Made by a program: the position numbers and the translations under genes | Assembly (NCBI GenBank): GCA_964036295.1 | Contig: OZ038471.1 | Location: forward strand, 8,534,684 to 8,598,683 | Reading direction: 5' to 3' | DNA length: 64,000 nt | From: Plumapathes pennacea | Taxonomy: Eukaryota; Cnidaria; Anthozoa; Antipatharia; Myriopathidae | Notes under the pieces: model-generated | Database searches by the model: none | Seen by the model: the letters and a program-made list of their open reading frames with translations, nothing else | Told to the model about the DNA's origin: nothing | Shown: one piece after another, positions 45,736 to 56,679 of the stretch | Numbering within the stretch: the first letter of the stretch is position 1 | How the letters are laid out: every line of letters starts with the position of its first letter

Positions 45736-46385
45736 AACAGTTTAACACAAGCTTCTTGCTCGGAAGAATGGGAAATCACTCCCTACGCTTCGACATTTTT
45801 AATAGATGAAACGAGGGAAGGCTCTGTACAGTTTACATTTGAGCTAGTCGGGATACTATCTTCCACACATGACGCCCAGTTGTTTGCTGATTTTCTAACA
45901 AATCTCAATGTTTATCTGTTCGTTGAACTTGAGTTTGTTTATATGCACGGCATCAACTCATAGAAAACAACAGCTTTAGCACGTGATACCGAGAGTTTGT
46001 TAGCAGGGCCAATGCTCCTTTTTTTTAACAACAGAATGCTCTTTCATTTGCCATAGTTTATACAAATAACATTTTGGCCAAACATGGAAAAGAACTTTTG
46101 CTTGCGAACAGAACAAATAGAAAATATAACTCAATTAGAACGTTTTTCAACTTCCGGCTGCTGGTACGTGTACTGACAAACGATGACTTTAGAAAGTCTC
46201 ATTCATCATACTTAAAAAAAAAACTGACCAAGTTATATAAAAATCAACGTACGGACCAATCCAAAGCGACGGCGCGAGACCCAGCTAACGAGCAAATTCT
46301 TTCATTACACGAGTATCACATTATAAAGAAGTTGGACGAAATCTTTAGACTCTGCCTTGAAGCTGGTTTCCCCCGATAAACCTCT

Positions 46386-46560
46386 CTAAACTCTTGCACG
46401 CTTGTAACAGCTGGGGCTCAGGCTGTTGGTTAGGAGCCAAGTCGCGACTGACTTGTATTCTGAATTCAACACCACATTGGCCGACTCGATGTCCACACCC
46501 GCGCTGTACAGTCGGTTGTAATCGGCATAGTTCTGGCTTCCTTGACGAAACAGAAACGAT
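46386..46560 (-). pseudogene. LINE reverse-transcriptase scrap around the YADD box
   Basis: The minus strand reads QNYADYNRLYSAGVDIESAN followed by VVLNSEYKSVATWLLTNSLS. This corresponds to the YADDT.LY...D.. LN.DL..V..WL..N.L block of LINE RT, with the second catalytic Asp lost (YADY). No flanking RT blocks are recognisable. It abuts the Penelope remnant on its right, in the opposite orientation. Confidence 0.55.
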
Positions 46561-46609
46561 ATTGAAAAATGGTTTGAACCCAGGAGCGAGATTAGTTGAG
46601 GTTGGTTGT

Positions 46610-47060
46610 CCCGGTGTTTAGGTTGGCCAAAGATAAACCTCACGACGATAGGGAACGGTATACAGAATACCTTGTACTGACTGCAAAGCATCGGTGAAAC
46701 TAGCAGAAACCTGAACACGAAACTTACTGAACACAAACGAGCTACTAGAAACGGCGACATCAGAAATCACATTTCTAAACACCACCAACACACTGAACAC
46801 GACATTAACTGGGACTCTGCCGAATGCATCAGCCACAGCACTAGAACTACTACCAACAAATTACACTGGAAAGCTAGTACACAAACTCGGAACGGAAACC
46901 TCTTCACAGATGCCAACACATCACCTGCACCTTACAAACAACTGATAGATGACATCAAAAGCAACCGAACGAACAATAGACAAATCGAGTGGACAGCAGA
47001 ACAACAACCGACCAATAACAGAACACAACCGAGTCACGTCGATCAAACATAAGAAGAGTA
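46610..47060 (+). pseudogene. Penelope-like element GIY-YIG endonuclease remnant
   Basis: Plus-strand frames give VYRIPCTDC and, after a frameshift near 46700, RNLNTKLTEHKRATRNGDIR with KHHQHTEHDINWDSAECI. This is the GIY-YIG pattern at the C-terminus of Penelope-like elements (Y.IPC..C, GE..R.L..RL.EH, H....H.I.W). The reading continues to a stop near 47050. The reverse transcriptase is not present. The element is dead. Confidence 0.65.
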
Positions 47061-47159
47061 ATGGACCAAATACATCAACCACCAGAGACATAAATACCGC
47101 CATCTGACGAAACCTCTTTACTTGACTCTGAAGACGACTTTCGCTCAGGGAGTCGAAAC

Positions 47160-48800
47160 GTCAGTCACCAACAACAGTCTTCCTGGAGACTATTCAAACC
47201 CGGATAATCACAACCAACACAAAATAAGATTCGGCTGATGAAAATATTGAAAAGCACTGGTCCGAGGACCTATCTTTAAGGTACTCTTTTGTAGCATGAC
47301 GCCACTGAAAGACCGTGTCCTGCAGGTTACACGTTGTTTTGGTACTTTCAGGTAACCACTAAGCAGTTACTACTATAATCACATAACACCATATTCTTTG
47401 AGTTTCGGAAGTACTGAATGCGGTGTGTTATTGCCGAATGTTACTAATTAGATAGCTTTTGTATTTTGTCTTTTGTCTGTTTCGTTTCGATTCGTTAATC
47501 TTACTAGCTATATAATCATATTCTTAACTCGTTTTTTAGTTGGTCTTTGGAGTTTGGTTCGTTTTTATGTGTTCGCTTGGCGCTGGATTTCTCTGTGATT
47601 TTTCAACCGTACAGCACCCTATCGTATCGTACTTCATCGTAGCGTAAGACCGTAAGTTTTGTATTCGTATTCGTGTATTCAACCGTGTTATCTACAATGA
47701 CTTCTACAGTGTATTTCATGTAGTCTTCGTTCGTTTGGAGTGTTAATAAATACATGTTGTAATCAAGTCTCCGTGTCAAGCCAACCTTTGTGAAACGGGA
47801 TATTTGACCGTTACACGTTGTATATATATCACAGTGATGTACTTGGATTACACAAACAAAACAAAAAACAGTAGGTTCACTGGCAACAACAGGTTCTAAA
47901 AGATCACCAAGACAATGACAGTATTCTTGAAGAGACTGCATGTAAATGCGTCTATTTTTAGAAACATAATGGTGATTTTTCAAATTTTAAATTTCCTATC
48001 TTTTGATTGAATAAAGATATATGAGATATTTTCTTTCTTATCAGTTTAATTTTACACGTTCTTACAAATGCAACCATCAATTTAGTCTGTTTTCAAATTG
48101 TAAACAATTTTGGCATGTTTATGACGTCATTTTATGCCAAAAACCGTATCAATCAAAAGTCCAAAACACATACAAATTGTTGCTTTGATGTATACTGACA
48201 AGTTGCCAAGTTTTACAGTTTTTAACAATGTGGGCATTTTGTTGCAGATGCTCGTGCAGACGGCCGCTGATCTTTAGATTAACAATGCTGCTGGGTGTGT
48301 GTAGACCCCCCTCCCCCCAGGAGGGGGAGGGACTCCCACATAAAAAAGGACGGGGATGCTCGTCGTACCGCTTGGGGGTCAAAATTACGGTTTTAGTACC
48401 GCTTAGGGCGCTCAACATCAAACGCTGACATTTTTTGTGCGACGTGGGGTCGGGTATCAGTCGAATAAACTGTTTTTGTTTGAAAACAACATAGGATAAA
48501 GTGCTTCCTGATATCATCTTTAAAGCAATTAAAGACATCGGAACTTTAAATTCTTGATATCAGCTTTCATTGGTACCTTTTAGGGGTCAAAGTAAGCTCC
48601 AGCCACACCCGTTTTAGTACTTCTTAGAAGTCAAAACAAAAATTCCCGACGAGCACCCCCGTATGTTTATGTTGGAGTTGCCGAGAGGTAAGATACATTT
48701 CACGACTTATTGTATCCTTCTATTCTCCAGTATATTTTAGGTACCTACAATGTGAGCAAAATTGTTTCGTTTGCATTCTAAAAGAAACCCCAAGTGAACC
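47160..48800. other. TLDc gene intron, nothing else recognised
   Basis: AT-rich intron. A minus-strand open stretch at 47603-47983 has repetitive Tyr/Thr/Val text without family signs. A GC-rich piece near 48306-48360 contains CCCCCCTCCCCCC and GGGGGAGGG tracts. Confidence 0.4.
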
Positions 48801-48837
48801 AAGGATTAGTCTAATTCAGTATCTGGGCCATACTCAC

Positions 48838-49104
48838 TAAACGATCTATTACTCGGCGCATCCCAGCTCTTGTCGGCATAGGCACCAAATACGTAGATTC
48901 TAACTCGAAACAGCGTAACTGTCGCACCTTTGTTGTCGCAAGAAGTGTGAAAAGCAGGAGCACTGTAGTTATGCTCAGAAGCCCTGTAGCACAACTTCCA
49001 CTGCTTACCACTCACTTGCACAGGTTCCAGGTACTCGTTCAGCTTTTGTTCGTAATCAGGGTGACCGCTGATGATTACCGAGTCAGACCGACTGAAGTAA
49101 TATT
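48838..49104 (-). CDS. TLDc domain, penultimate exon
   Basis: A 267-base exon between acceptor TTTTATTTTACAG (before 49104) and donor TTTA|GTGAGT (48838/48837), phase 1 on both sides. It reads YYFSRSDSVIISGHPDYEQK, then WKLCYRASEHNYSAPAFHTS, CDNKGATVTLFRV and YVFGAYADKSWD. The features L.YR.S...F....FH..CD.KG.TV.L......VFG.YAD..W are those of the N-terminal half of a TLDc domain. The exon splices directly to 44962. A short insertion (RVRIY for the usual R....N) is the only odd spot. Upstream exons that would define the full protein were not identified. Confidence 0.8.
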
Positions 49105-49310
49105 CTGTAAAATAAAAGAGTAAATTTTGATATAAATACGAATTTTTGACATACTGTGAAAGAGGAAATGCCGTTCTGACCTCCCTGTTCTCCCACTTGA
49201 AAATTCTATTGTGTTACACATAGTGTAAAACGGAGTAAAATGTATGTAAATATCCAACTCTTTGCTAGCAAATTGACATTTACATGGTGCCTACCCATTT
49301 ACAAATTTTG

Positions 49311-49412
49311 TCCCCGAGCGAAGCGAGGGTAATAATGACGACGCTAATGCAGCAAAATCGTAAAAAGAATTTACACATTATGTAAAGCATGTGTAGATTA
49401 TTTGTAAACTAG
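49311..49412. repeat. Two facing Helitron-type termini
   Basis: A 5'-like end TCCCCGAGCGAAGCGAGGGT lies on plus at 49311. A 3'-like end CTAG lies on minus at 49409-49412 (GCGAATATCGTATTTCTAG|T). Only 100 bases separate them. The 5' end is preceded by G, not A, so it is probably an internal remnant. Confidence 0.5.
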
Positions 49413-50129
49413 AAATACGATATTCGCAGAGGTTCCACGCCCAAGTAATCGATTATGTATGACACTGCTTAGAGCTCTCATGTACTGTATGCTTTCACCA
49501 CACATCTCAATATTATATAATGTAACAAGACAGGCCCGTGGCCAGTGCGCTTGTGACGTCATTAGTACAATGAATAGAGACACGCGGGGTCCCGGGAGAG
49601 GAACTTTTGTCGTGCGTTTATATGCAAAAGATATTATAGCCGAGTCAGTTTTTGCACATGAAGGATCCAAGAGCTCCCTTTATTTTTCTTGCCCTCTTTT
49701 CTTCTAATTTCGGTCAAACAGATATTCACGAAAAAGTGTATTATAATAATTGAGAGAAAACAATTATCGAAGGCCCCGTAGCAATATTCTTCGTTTGCAG
49801 CAACCCACTTTTCATAGCTCCCGACTCATGCAGGGTATGATGTTTACGGAATAATATTTTATGAGTGATTTGCTTTTGCCTTGAGTGATCGTTTTTGCCG
49901 GGAGCATTTTGAACTTGCTTTCCGATGCACGTGACAGTACTTGTGTGACGCTTGCTATACAACCTAGCAACCTTGTTGAATGAATTTTCAAGCTGAAATT
50001 TTTGTGGAGGAACTGTGTTGTCATTTTGTAAGACAGCGTAATAGCCTTATCTCATCTTCCCAGCATGTACATCATGTTCAAGTAGCTGTAATTGAAAGCT
50101 TTTAGACTTATCTCTGCAGCACATTAAAA

Positions 50130-50340
50130 CATGACACTTCCCATGATGAAATCACTTCGTATGAAAAAGCCATCTCAGACGTTACGCATCCTACATGTAC
50201 AAGTCTGATCACTAATATGTTCAAGACTGCTATGCATTAAGCTTTAACGCAAAATTCTGGGTCGATACGAAATTAATCTCTATCGGAAGCTGCAGACGTT
50301 TGAATACCGTGACAACAAAGGCGTGCATCACGGGCTTGTG
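50130..50340. repeat. Interspersed repeat pair, member 1
   Basis: AAAAGCCATCTCAGACGTTA through GCAAAATTCTGGGTCGATAC to TTTGAATACCGTGACAACAA matches 58245-58430 in direct orientation at roughly 80 percent by eye. Class unknown. Confidence 0.6.
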
Positions 50341-50986
50341 GAGCGAAAATTACGGCTCGGATAGTTGGATATCAACCTTGAGCTTTTGAAGACTTCGAGG
50401 TATTCAGTGACAAATATTCTCGATGTAATCGCCTGCCGGTCTTTCCTGTTTTTGTTAAAGCGGCGTGAGTGAAAGCTAAGTAGCTGATGATTCGGGATTC
50501 CCCGTTCTATGATATTATGCTCGTGACATTTCATTGACAGATCTTGTATCAGTTTAGTACTGTATTGACATTCTTATCTTAAAAAAGTCTCATTTTTCAT
50601 GTCATTTGGGTATAAACTACCTCCTCCTAATCACAGAAAGATACTTTTTCCAGTTGGACTTAGTGAACTTCATGCTTGTCTTGATAATATGAAGACCTAT
50701 GAAAAACAAAACAAGCGTCAAAGTCTATAATTAAAAAAGTGTGTTCTGTGGCTTGAGATAAATGGGTGGGTGGGGAAGCAGATTGTGTTGGCGGGGTAAC
50801 AGTTTAGACAATATCTCACCAGATGTCATGCAGGTGTATGGAAAAAAACTTGTTCAAAAGAAAACTTTTTTAAAAAAATTACATCACTAATTCTATCTGG
50901 TAAAAGAAAGAAATTAATGCTAGTAAAGAGCTGGCTTCAGTGAAATGAAACTAACTGTGGTAAATGCAAATGACTTGTTTGGTTTA

Positions 50987-51490
50987 TCCCCGAGCGAAGC
51001 GAGGGAAATAATCACAACGCCAATGCAGTAGTATCGCCTCATTCGGGGACTCCAATCGTGTCGCCATCTCGAAATTTAATGTTCGTCTGTCAGTCAGTCT
51101 GTCTGGCGTACGACCTCGTCCCCAGGGCCATCCGCGTCGAGCGACCACTGCAGGCGAGATTACATCGGCAGCTTAACTGTAAACCGCCATTTTCTTGGTG
51201 ACATGCGATAGAGTACGAACTGAAGTAATTTTGTACAACAAGATGCAGATACAAGGCCAAGTAGTTCGACGGACGGCTGTAAACTGCCCGGATATTTTGC
51301 CAGTGTATGGGAGGCAAGCTTCTGCTAGCCGTGAAACGGATTCTTTGAGGCATCGACTGGCCGACCTGAACATAATTTCAGACGCCAGTATTGTGTTAAA
51401 ATGCAGACACTTCTTCAGAAAGGAAAAGCAAAATACAGCTGGTGGAAATCGAACAATCACCGTGGCAATTTTCACCTCTTAAAAAAACAG
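50987..51490 (+). mobile_element. Helitron-type element, partial copy C
   Basis: Starts TCCCCGAGCGAAGCGAGGGA after TTTA, then CAATGCAGTAGTATCGCC and CTCGAAATTTAATGTTCGTC as in copies A and B. Its middle differs. Near 51414-51470 the FRKEKQ exon end and the GGAAATCGAACAATCACCGT intron start match the other copies. The 3' end could not be found. Confidence 0.55.
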
Positions 51491-51936
51491 GAATGTAGTT
51501 TTTAGAATCTAAGTTTGACAAGATGACGACGCACAACACATGGAAAGTGGAATTTTCGTACTGTATGAGGACTGCTCTATACAGTGTATTTTGAAATCAT
51601 TGAAGACGTAAAAATTAGTGTTTTGGGTTTTGTTTCCTTTGCTGGAAAAGAGCTAAAGCTATGGCTTTCAGGAACCGGTAAGTTTTGAAAAATAGGCCAC
51701 ATCGAAGTTTTCGACGCCATTCTGTTGAGTAGGCAGCATGTCTCTAGCGCGGTTACAAAGCCCCATACAAACGTCTCTTGGACCGGCGGCCCGACTCTGC
51801 TAAATAAAGTGCATTTTGGCACGCTTACAGATCAGATCTTCAAGGAGCCGCTCATTCAGTTGAAGGTGAGTCCAGGTCCGATGGGTTTAGAGCATGTTTC
51901 AGTCGATTTTCCCGTGCTGTTTACATCAGTGTAATC

Positions 51937-52137
51937 TTACCATCTGTCTTGTGAAGGAAGTCTACAGTCATCCAGCCATCTCTCAGTATCAGAAAACTCT
52001 CTGATATTGTAAGGGCACTTTATTTCAACTGTGGACAACCCGCAACAAGAGCATGTCAACATTCGGCCCTTCTGTTGATCCCTCCATGAAGACGATTTGG
52101 CTTGTTTTGGTGTCCTTTTCAATTTGCTTGACCTCAC
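51937..52137 (-). pseudogene. YqaJ-type nuclease fragment
   Basis: The minus-strand frame includes CSCCGLSTVEIKCPYNIREF. The VEIKCP string is the catalytic E-x-K box of the YqaJ/lambda-exonuclease fold (PD-(D/E)xK superfamily). The upstream Asp region is only weakly visible and the C-terminal helix is cut. In ISL2EU transposons a YqaJ protein is the second ORF. Confidence 0.55.
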
Positions 52138-52313
52138 ACTTTGTCAGTAGCATGTCCGGACTAACTACAGAATGCCCCGCACCTACTGACACAGACTCGG
52201 AGCCCTTTGTTAAAGAACGAGGAAATACAATAGATTTCATTGTCATGTAAAAAAATATTTTGTTGAGTAGGCATTGAAAACTTTGATGTGATTTCTCATT
52301 TTCAGATCTGCAT

Positions 52314-52550
52314 GTGATGGAAACATATGATGACTTCTTATCACTTAGTGTTGGAAATCTTAAAGACTACCTTGCATTGAGGGGTCTTTCTACTTCTGGA
52401 TTGAAGGTTGAATTGGTAGCAAAAGCCTTCTCAGCTTGTGACCTGAAATTGCTCCTTGGCCATCAATCTTACCCAAGTGCTAAATGTTTCCACTGTTGTA
52501 GTATGGGCTATTTTGAATCTAAAGGACAGATCCTATATGAGCATTCCTAG
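52314..52550 (+). pseudogene. SAP-like N-terminus of transposon YqaJ protein
   Basis: The plus-strand frame reads LSLSVGNLKDYLALRGLSTS followed by GLKVELVAKAFSACDLKL. This fits a SAP helix-extension-helix (L...LK.YL..RGL..SG.K.ELV..A). I recall the same start in coral YqaJ-containing transposon proteins. It is cut after about 60 residues and is in the opposite orientation to the EIKCP piece. Confidence 0.5.
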
Positions 52551-52702
52551 TCGAAGCCTCATCAAAGTTAAAAGAAGTTCTTGTTCGATCTCCAATTTTC
52601 TCTTCGGTCCACGTTTTAGAGATGGTGCATCAGCACCAGCTGCTTCATATACATTAAATATATAAGACATCCAATTTGAGTTGCGTTCTTGTATTTGCTC
52701 TC

Positions 52703-53128
52703 CTAGACTCCTTTTTCTCCCCTCCAGTAGGTCATATTGGAAGCTTTAGGCCTAAGATGTTCGAACAATTCTTGGAACATTTCTGTTCCATTGAGACCTG
52801 TATAGAATCTTACTTCACCCTCCCTGGAGACCTGTTCAAAAGTCAAATCTGGTCGGCAAGGCACTGCAGAGACATCTCCAGAATGAGTAATAGCTCCTAC
52901 ATCAGAAACAATGGGCTCAATTTCAGAGGAAGTGTCTGTTACTGTGACAGTTACAGAGCCTGCAGAGCTGTAACTTTCACAGCTTCGATACCTTTCTGTT
53001 CGTGCTTTCTTTTTGGGGCTGCTGTCATTCTTGTTCTCGGTGGGTGTCAAAAACAATGTTGGATTTGGATTTCTTGCTGTTGGTCTTCCTTCCAAGAAAT
53101 GGTTAGCACAGACAAATGTTCCATCCAC
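52703..53128 (-). CDS. THAP C-terminal half plus transposase helix-turn-helix
   Basis: A 141-residue open frame starts DGTFVCANHFLEGRPTARNP, the second half of a THAP domain (Cys-x2-His). It continues through a Lys/Ser-rich linker (SPKKKARTERYRSCESYSS) and ends VRFYTGLNGTEMFQELFEHL with RPKASNMTYWRGEKG. The FYTGL...F..LF..L.P.....YWRG motif is the HTH region that precedes DDE_4-type transposase cores. The first THAP half and the DDE core are missing. The open frame has no stop, so decay here is recent. Confidence 0.6.
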   Translation of the reverse strand: MDGTFVCANHFLEGRPTARNPNPTLFLTPTENKNDSSPKKKARTERYRSCESYSSAGSVTVTVTDTSSEIEPIVSDVGAITHSGDVSAVPCRPDLTFEQVSREGEVRFYTGLNGTEMFQELFEHLRPKASNMTYWRGEKGV

Positions 53129-53799
53129 GTCCTTTGCTTATCTTTGCTATCCACACAGGCCTTTTCAATTTATTGTTTGTAAATTTGAAAAAGTTCATTT
53201 CTTTAACATGGGAGTGGACTTTTCATGCTTGCGAGTATCTTCCATCATTGTTACATCCTCCAACTCAGCAATGTGCTTTCTTTGTACTTTTGGATTTCTC
53301 AGACATTTTGAATGAAAAAGAAAAAACACCCAAAAAGAAGCTCTTTCTACATAATCTTGTCAGTTACATGTACTCAAATGTCTGAGTTGTTCTTCATTTT
53401 TTATCGTAAAGTTGCAATTGATAAGGTTTAGCATTTGAAATAGGGTTTAAATAGCACAAGTGTCGTTTTATTGCCAATTTAAACAACCACCTGTTGACAC
53501 GGTTGAATCAACCACGCGGAGTGATGTAAACAGCAAGGGAAAATCGACTGAAACACGCTTTAAACCCATCGGACCTTGCGGAAAACCGCACACAATGTAA
53601 GTAATGGATTCACCTTCAACTGACTGAGCGGCTCCTTGAAGACCTGATCTGTAAGCGTGTCAAAATTTACTTTATTTAGCAAACATCGTAGTCGGGCCGC
53701 CGGTCCAAGAGAGGTATGGGGCTTTGTAACCGCGCTAGAGACGTGTTGCCTACTCAACAGAATGGCGTCGAAAACTTCGATGTGGCCCTATTACATCAG

Positions 53800-55720
53800 T
53801 TAACGCACAGTACGCGTTTTCTATTTTAAAGTCGTGTTATCGTTATGGTATTTCAACAATCATTGTATATTTTGTCGTTTGATGCCGCGGGAACTGTGAT
53901 GAATACCAAGTAGGATTTTATTGTGATCTTTTCGCCAGTTTTCAAAGCTATTTCAGAGTGCCTTCGTGCAAGATTGTGTCATCCGATTCCTGACATAGTT
54001 GCATAATTTCGCTGGCAGTCTGACACATGGAAATGCTGTGAAGTTTTCTCGCCGTGTTTGTTGGCACACTGTATTCAAGGATGAACTATAACCGGGTTGA
54101 GGTGCTCTTGCTTTCTAAAGGCTATTAAAGTAGAAAATACCCGGCCAGGGGCCACTGCTTTCTAAATTAAACAATTACCCGGCTATTGCATATTATTGTC
54201 TATGGGTGGCACAGTCGGGCCTTGTATTATTTAGTGACCGGGTTTGCTCGCTCAATACAATCGAACCTTGTAATAATTGGTGACTTGATTTCTTTTTCTG
54301 TCAAAGATTTTAAATTTGTCAAACGCGGTTTTAAAAATTGTTGTGTTCAGAATTGAATCTTTGCCAAAATTCACACACTTCCGAGACTTCGAAAGCGCGT
54401 AAACAAACGGCTCTCGCTTTGACAGTTCTAAATTTGTTGCACTCGAAGAAACGTATTAAATTGATAAAGTGAAAAAAAAAACATACACGTATGTGGTTAG
54501 GATACAGCGTTGGCTGGAGCATTCGCGGCTTTTCTTAAAATTCATAAAAATTTTTGATGTCGAAGATCGACTTTGCTGACTGCATGTGCAAGCTGTTCGA
54601 GTCACGATTTTAGTTGCGCTTTTTTCGGCTTTCAAATCTCGGGAGTATTCTGTAGTTGCGTGTAAAAGTTGTCTCAGCGAATTTTGGAGTTCAGTTAGTG
54701 TTCACGAAAATTGCAGACTGTGCAATGTTGTCTGAACTAAACCAGACTGCCTTGCGACAAAGATTTTTTTAGCGGCCGACTGGTGACGTCGCTGCACAAC
54801 AGTGGTTTGTAAAAAAGATTTTAAAATAATCTTTAAATCTCTTCTAAACATTACTTTATATACAATGTATATATTACAGCTAAAATGCTAATTCAAAAAT
54901 GCAAAAGGAAATGCAGCAATAAATTATATTCTTTTCCTGATGCCAAATTAACAAAATAGCCATTCATAACAATTTCTAGTTTACTAAACATCACTGTTTA
55001 TTCATATATACATTTTAGAATAGTATATGTACTATAATAATTTATAGCAAAGGGAAGGGGGGCTCAGTAAGACGAAGAAGTATATACAAACAAAGAGTGT
55101 AATGTTATGGAAAGTAGTGGCCGGGTTTTGAAAAGTTTAGCCCAGCATAAAAAACACAGTTCAAATAACATTTGACTGAAAGTACTTATACAGTGTTATA
55201 CAGTACACGATTAAAACAGCTGAGCATTTAAAAACAAAACAAACAAACAAAAAAAAATAAACAAAAATAAACAAAATGCCTATTCAAACCAAAACGCACA
55301 AGTTTTAGAAATGCAAAAGGTTTTACGATCTTTTGACTGTTTTCAAAACTTTGGCTGAGCACTATATAATTTCACAGAGGACACATATTATGATCTGTTC
55401 TTTGATAAACTGAAATGGTTTCAAGTGCTGCAATTTTAATAACACAGGTCTCTCTAATCAAATGCACAGATCGAAACGCCAAGATTCTTCTGTGTGAGTG
55501 ATAATGTTGTGATTTTGTCTATAAAGCAAGTTGTCAATGGCAAGCCTCTGCACTGTATGACACTGGAAGATGATTTAACTGTCAAGACTCAAACGGTCAA
55601 AACAGTTTTCTGTCGTGAAAATTTATAGCATCACAACAACAAAGTTTTATCGCGGCTACAAAATGTCCGATAAGCTCGAAGCAATGCAGACCGGACGAGT
55701 TGAGTGAACAAAGTAAATAG
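53800..55720. other. No gene recognised
   Basis: AT-rich sequence with A-rich runs at 55228-55275 and scattered short palindromes. No splice-supported open frame or known repeat was seen. Confidence 0.4.
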
Positions 55721-55775
55721 ACGTGTCTTACCTGCCCCTTGGAGCTATCGGCTGGCCTTCAAGCACTAGTTTAGC

Positions 55776-56347
55776 TTATTTTCTGTCCTCCTGCTGTTCG
55801 TGCAGAGCCGGGTTGTCAGGGTTAGCCCATCCACGGCTATGCAGATATTGTTGCCTCTGGAAGCGCCTTTCTTCGACAAGAGACGAACGTTGCTCACGGC
55901 GTCGATTGTTGGCCTCATTTTGAGCCTGAAGCCTGCGGGCCCTTTGTGCATTCGTCTCATTGTGGCGTTGGGAAGCAGCTCGTTGTCGAGTGGCTTTCAT
56001 GCGCTGTTCTTTGCCTGAGTTGTTTCTTAGGCCCGCTTCTGTCTATGATGCTCCCGATCAGCTATAATGCGCTGCTCTCTTTCCTGGGTTTTCTCCCGAG
56101 CTCGTTTCTGCTGGTAATGCTCTCGGTCATACCGTTGCTTCGCTTTTTTGGCAGCGACAGCACTGTCTGTCTGTGTGAGACGGATACACCGCTCCTGGCT
56201 TGTCTCACGAATTCGCCTTAGTCTCTCTTGTTCTCTTCGTTTTTGAAGACGAACTTGTTTCTTCTTTTGAGAGTGTTCGGTTTGATTCTTTGCTTGATTC
56301 ATACTTGCCGTATTTACTTCTTCAGCAAGAACGTAAAACTCCTTCAT
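55776..56347 (-). pseudogene. Helitron-type basic N-terminal ORF, diverged copy D
   Basis: From ATG at 56347 (or 56302) the frame reads AKNQTEHSQKKKQVRLQKRR, then REHYQQKRAREKTQEREQRI, stops at 56027, and resumes in another frame QRMKATRQRAASQRHNETNA, ending WANPDNPALHEQQEDRK. The highly basic repeats and the final WANPDNP.LH string resemble the entry into DUF6570/helicase regions of animal Helitron proteins (from memory). One indel separates the halves. It belongs to a different subfamily from copies A and B. Confidence 0.5.
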
Positions 56348-56397
56348 CCTCCTGTAGTGTCCGTTGCTTTGCAACGGACCAGCAGAACACCACGTGA

Positions 56398-56615
56398 TCA
56401 ACCCAGCAGACATCGCGGTGCGGGAAGGTCGACCGTGAACGAAAAACACGAGATTCGAGGTCGCGAGAGGAAAGAGCCTGGAAACGAGGTTAGAGTGTTC
56501 TACCCAGCAAACCCCGCGCGTAATTCTGTTTCGAGTTTCTACCCAGCAGACCCCGCTGCGCGGGGACGTGATTCTATTCCGATGTTTTTCCCAGCAAACC
56601 CCGCTGCGCGGGGAG
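56398..56615. repeat. Tandem units with CCCCGCTGCGCGGGG hairpins
   Basis: Hairpin cores at 56551-56565 and 56599-56613 (48 bases apart) and a shorter one at 56512-56520, each preceded by ACCCAGCARACC. Read on the minus strand, each unit starts TCCCCGCGCAGCGGGG, like a Helitron 5' end. This suggests serial 5' termini next to copy D. Confidence 0.6.
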
Positions 56616-56679
56616 GTCGCCCGTGAACAAAATACATTAAAAAACGACATGGTGTTCAGATTAGTACCCACGCAGGGCG

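Larger units (their letters stand above)
51692..53791. mobile_element. Degenerate ISL2EU-like transposon with long inverted ends
   Basis: Arms of about 240-270 bases, 51692-51928 and 53521-53791, are inverted copies (AGTTTTCGACGCCATTCTGT ... CTGTTTACATCA). Between them are a THAP/transposase piece (minus, 52703-53128), a SAP-like piece (plus, 52314-52550) and a YqaJ-nuclease piece (minus, 51937-52137). Transposase plus YqaJ nuclease is the hallmark of ISL2EU elements. Pieces are out of canonical order, so the copy is rearranged and non-functional. Confidence 0.65.

Noticed and set aside
47603-47983. 126-residue minus-strand open frame
   Set aside because: Repetitive Tyr/Thr/Val/Asn text, no domain pattern, no splice borders; it lies in the TLDc intron and looks like chance.
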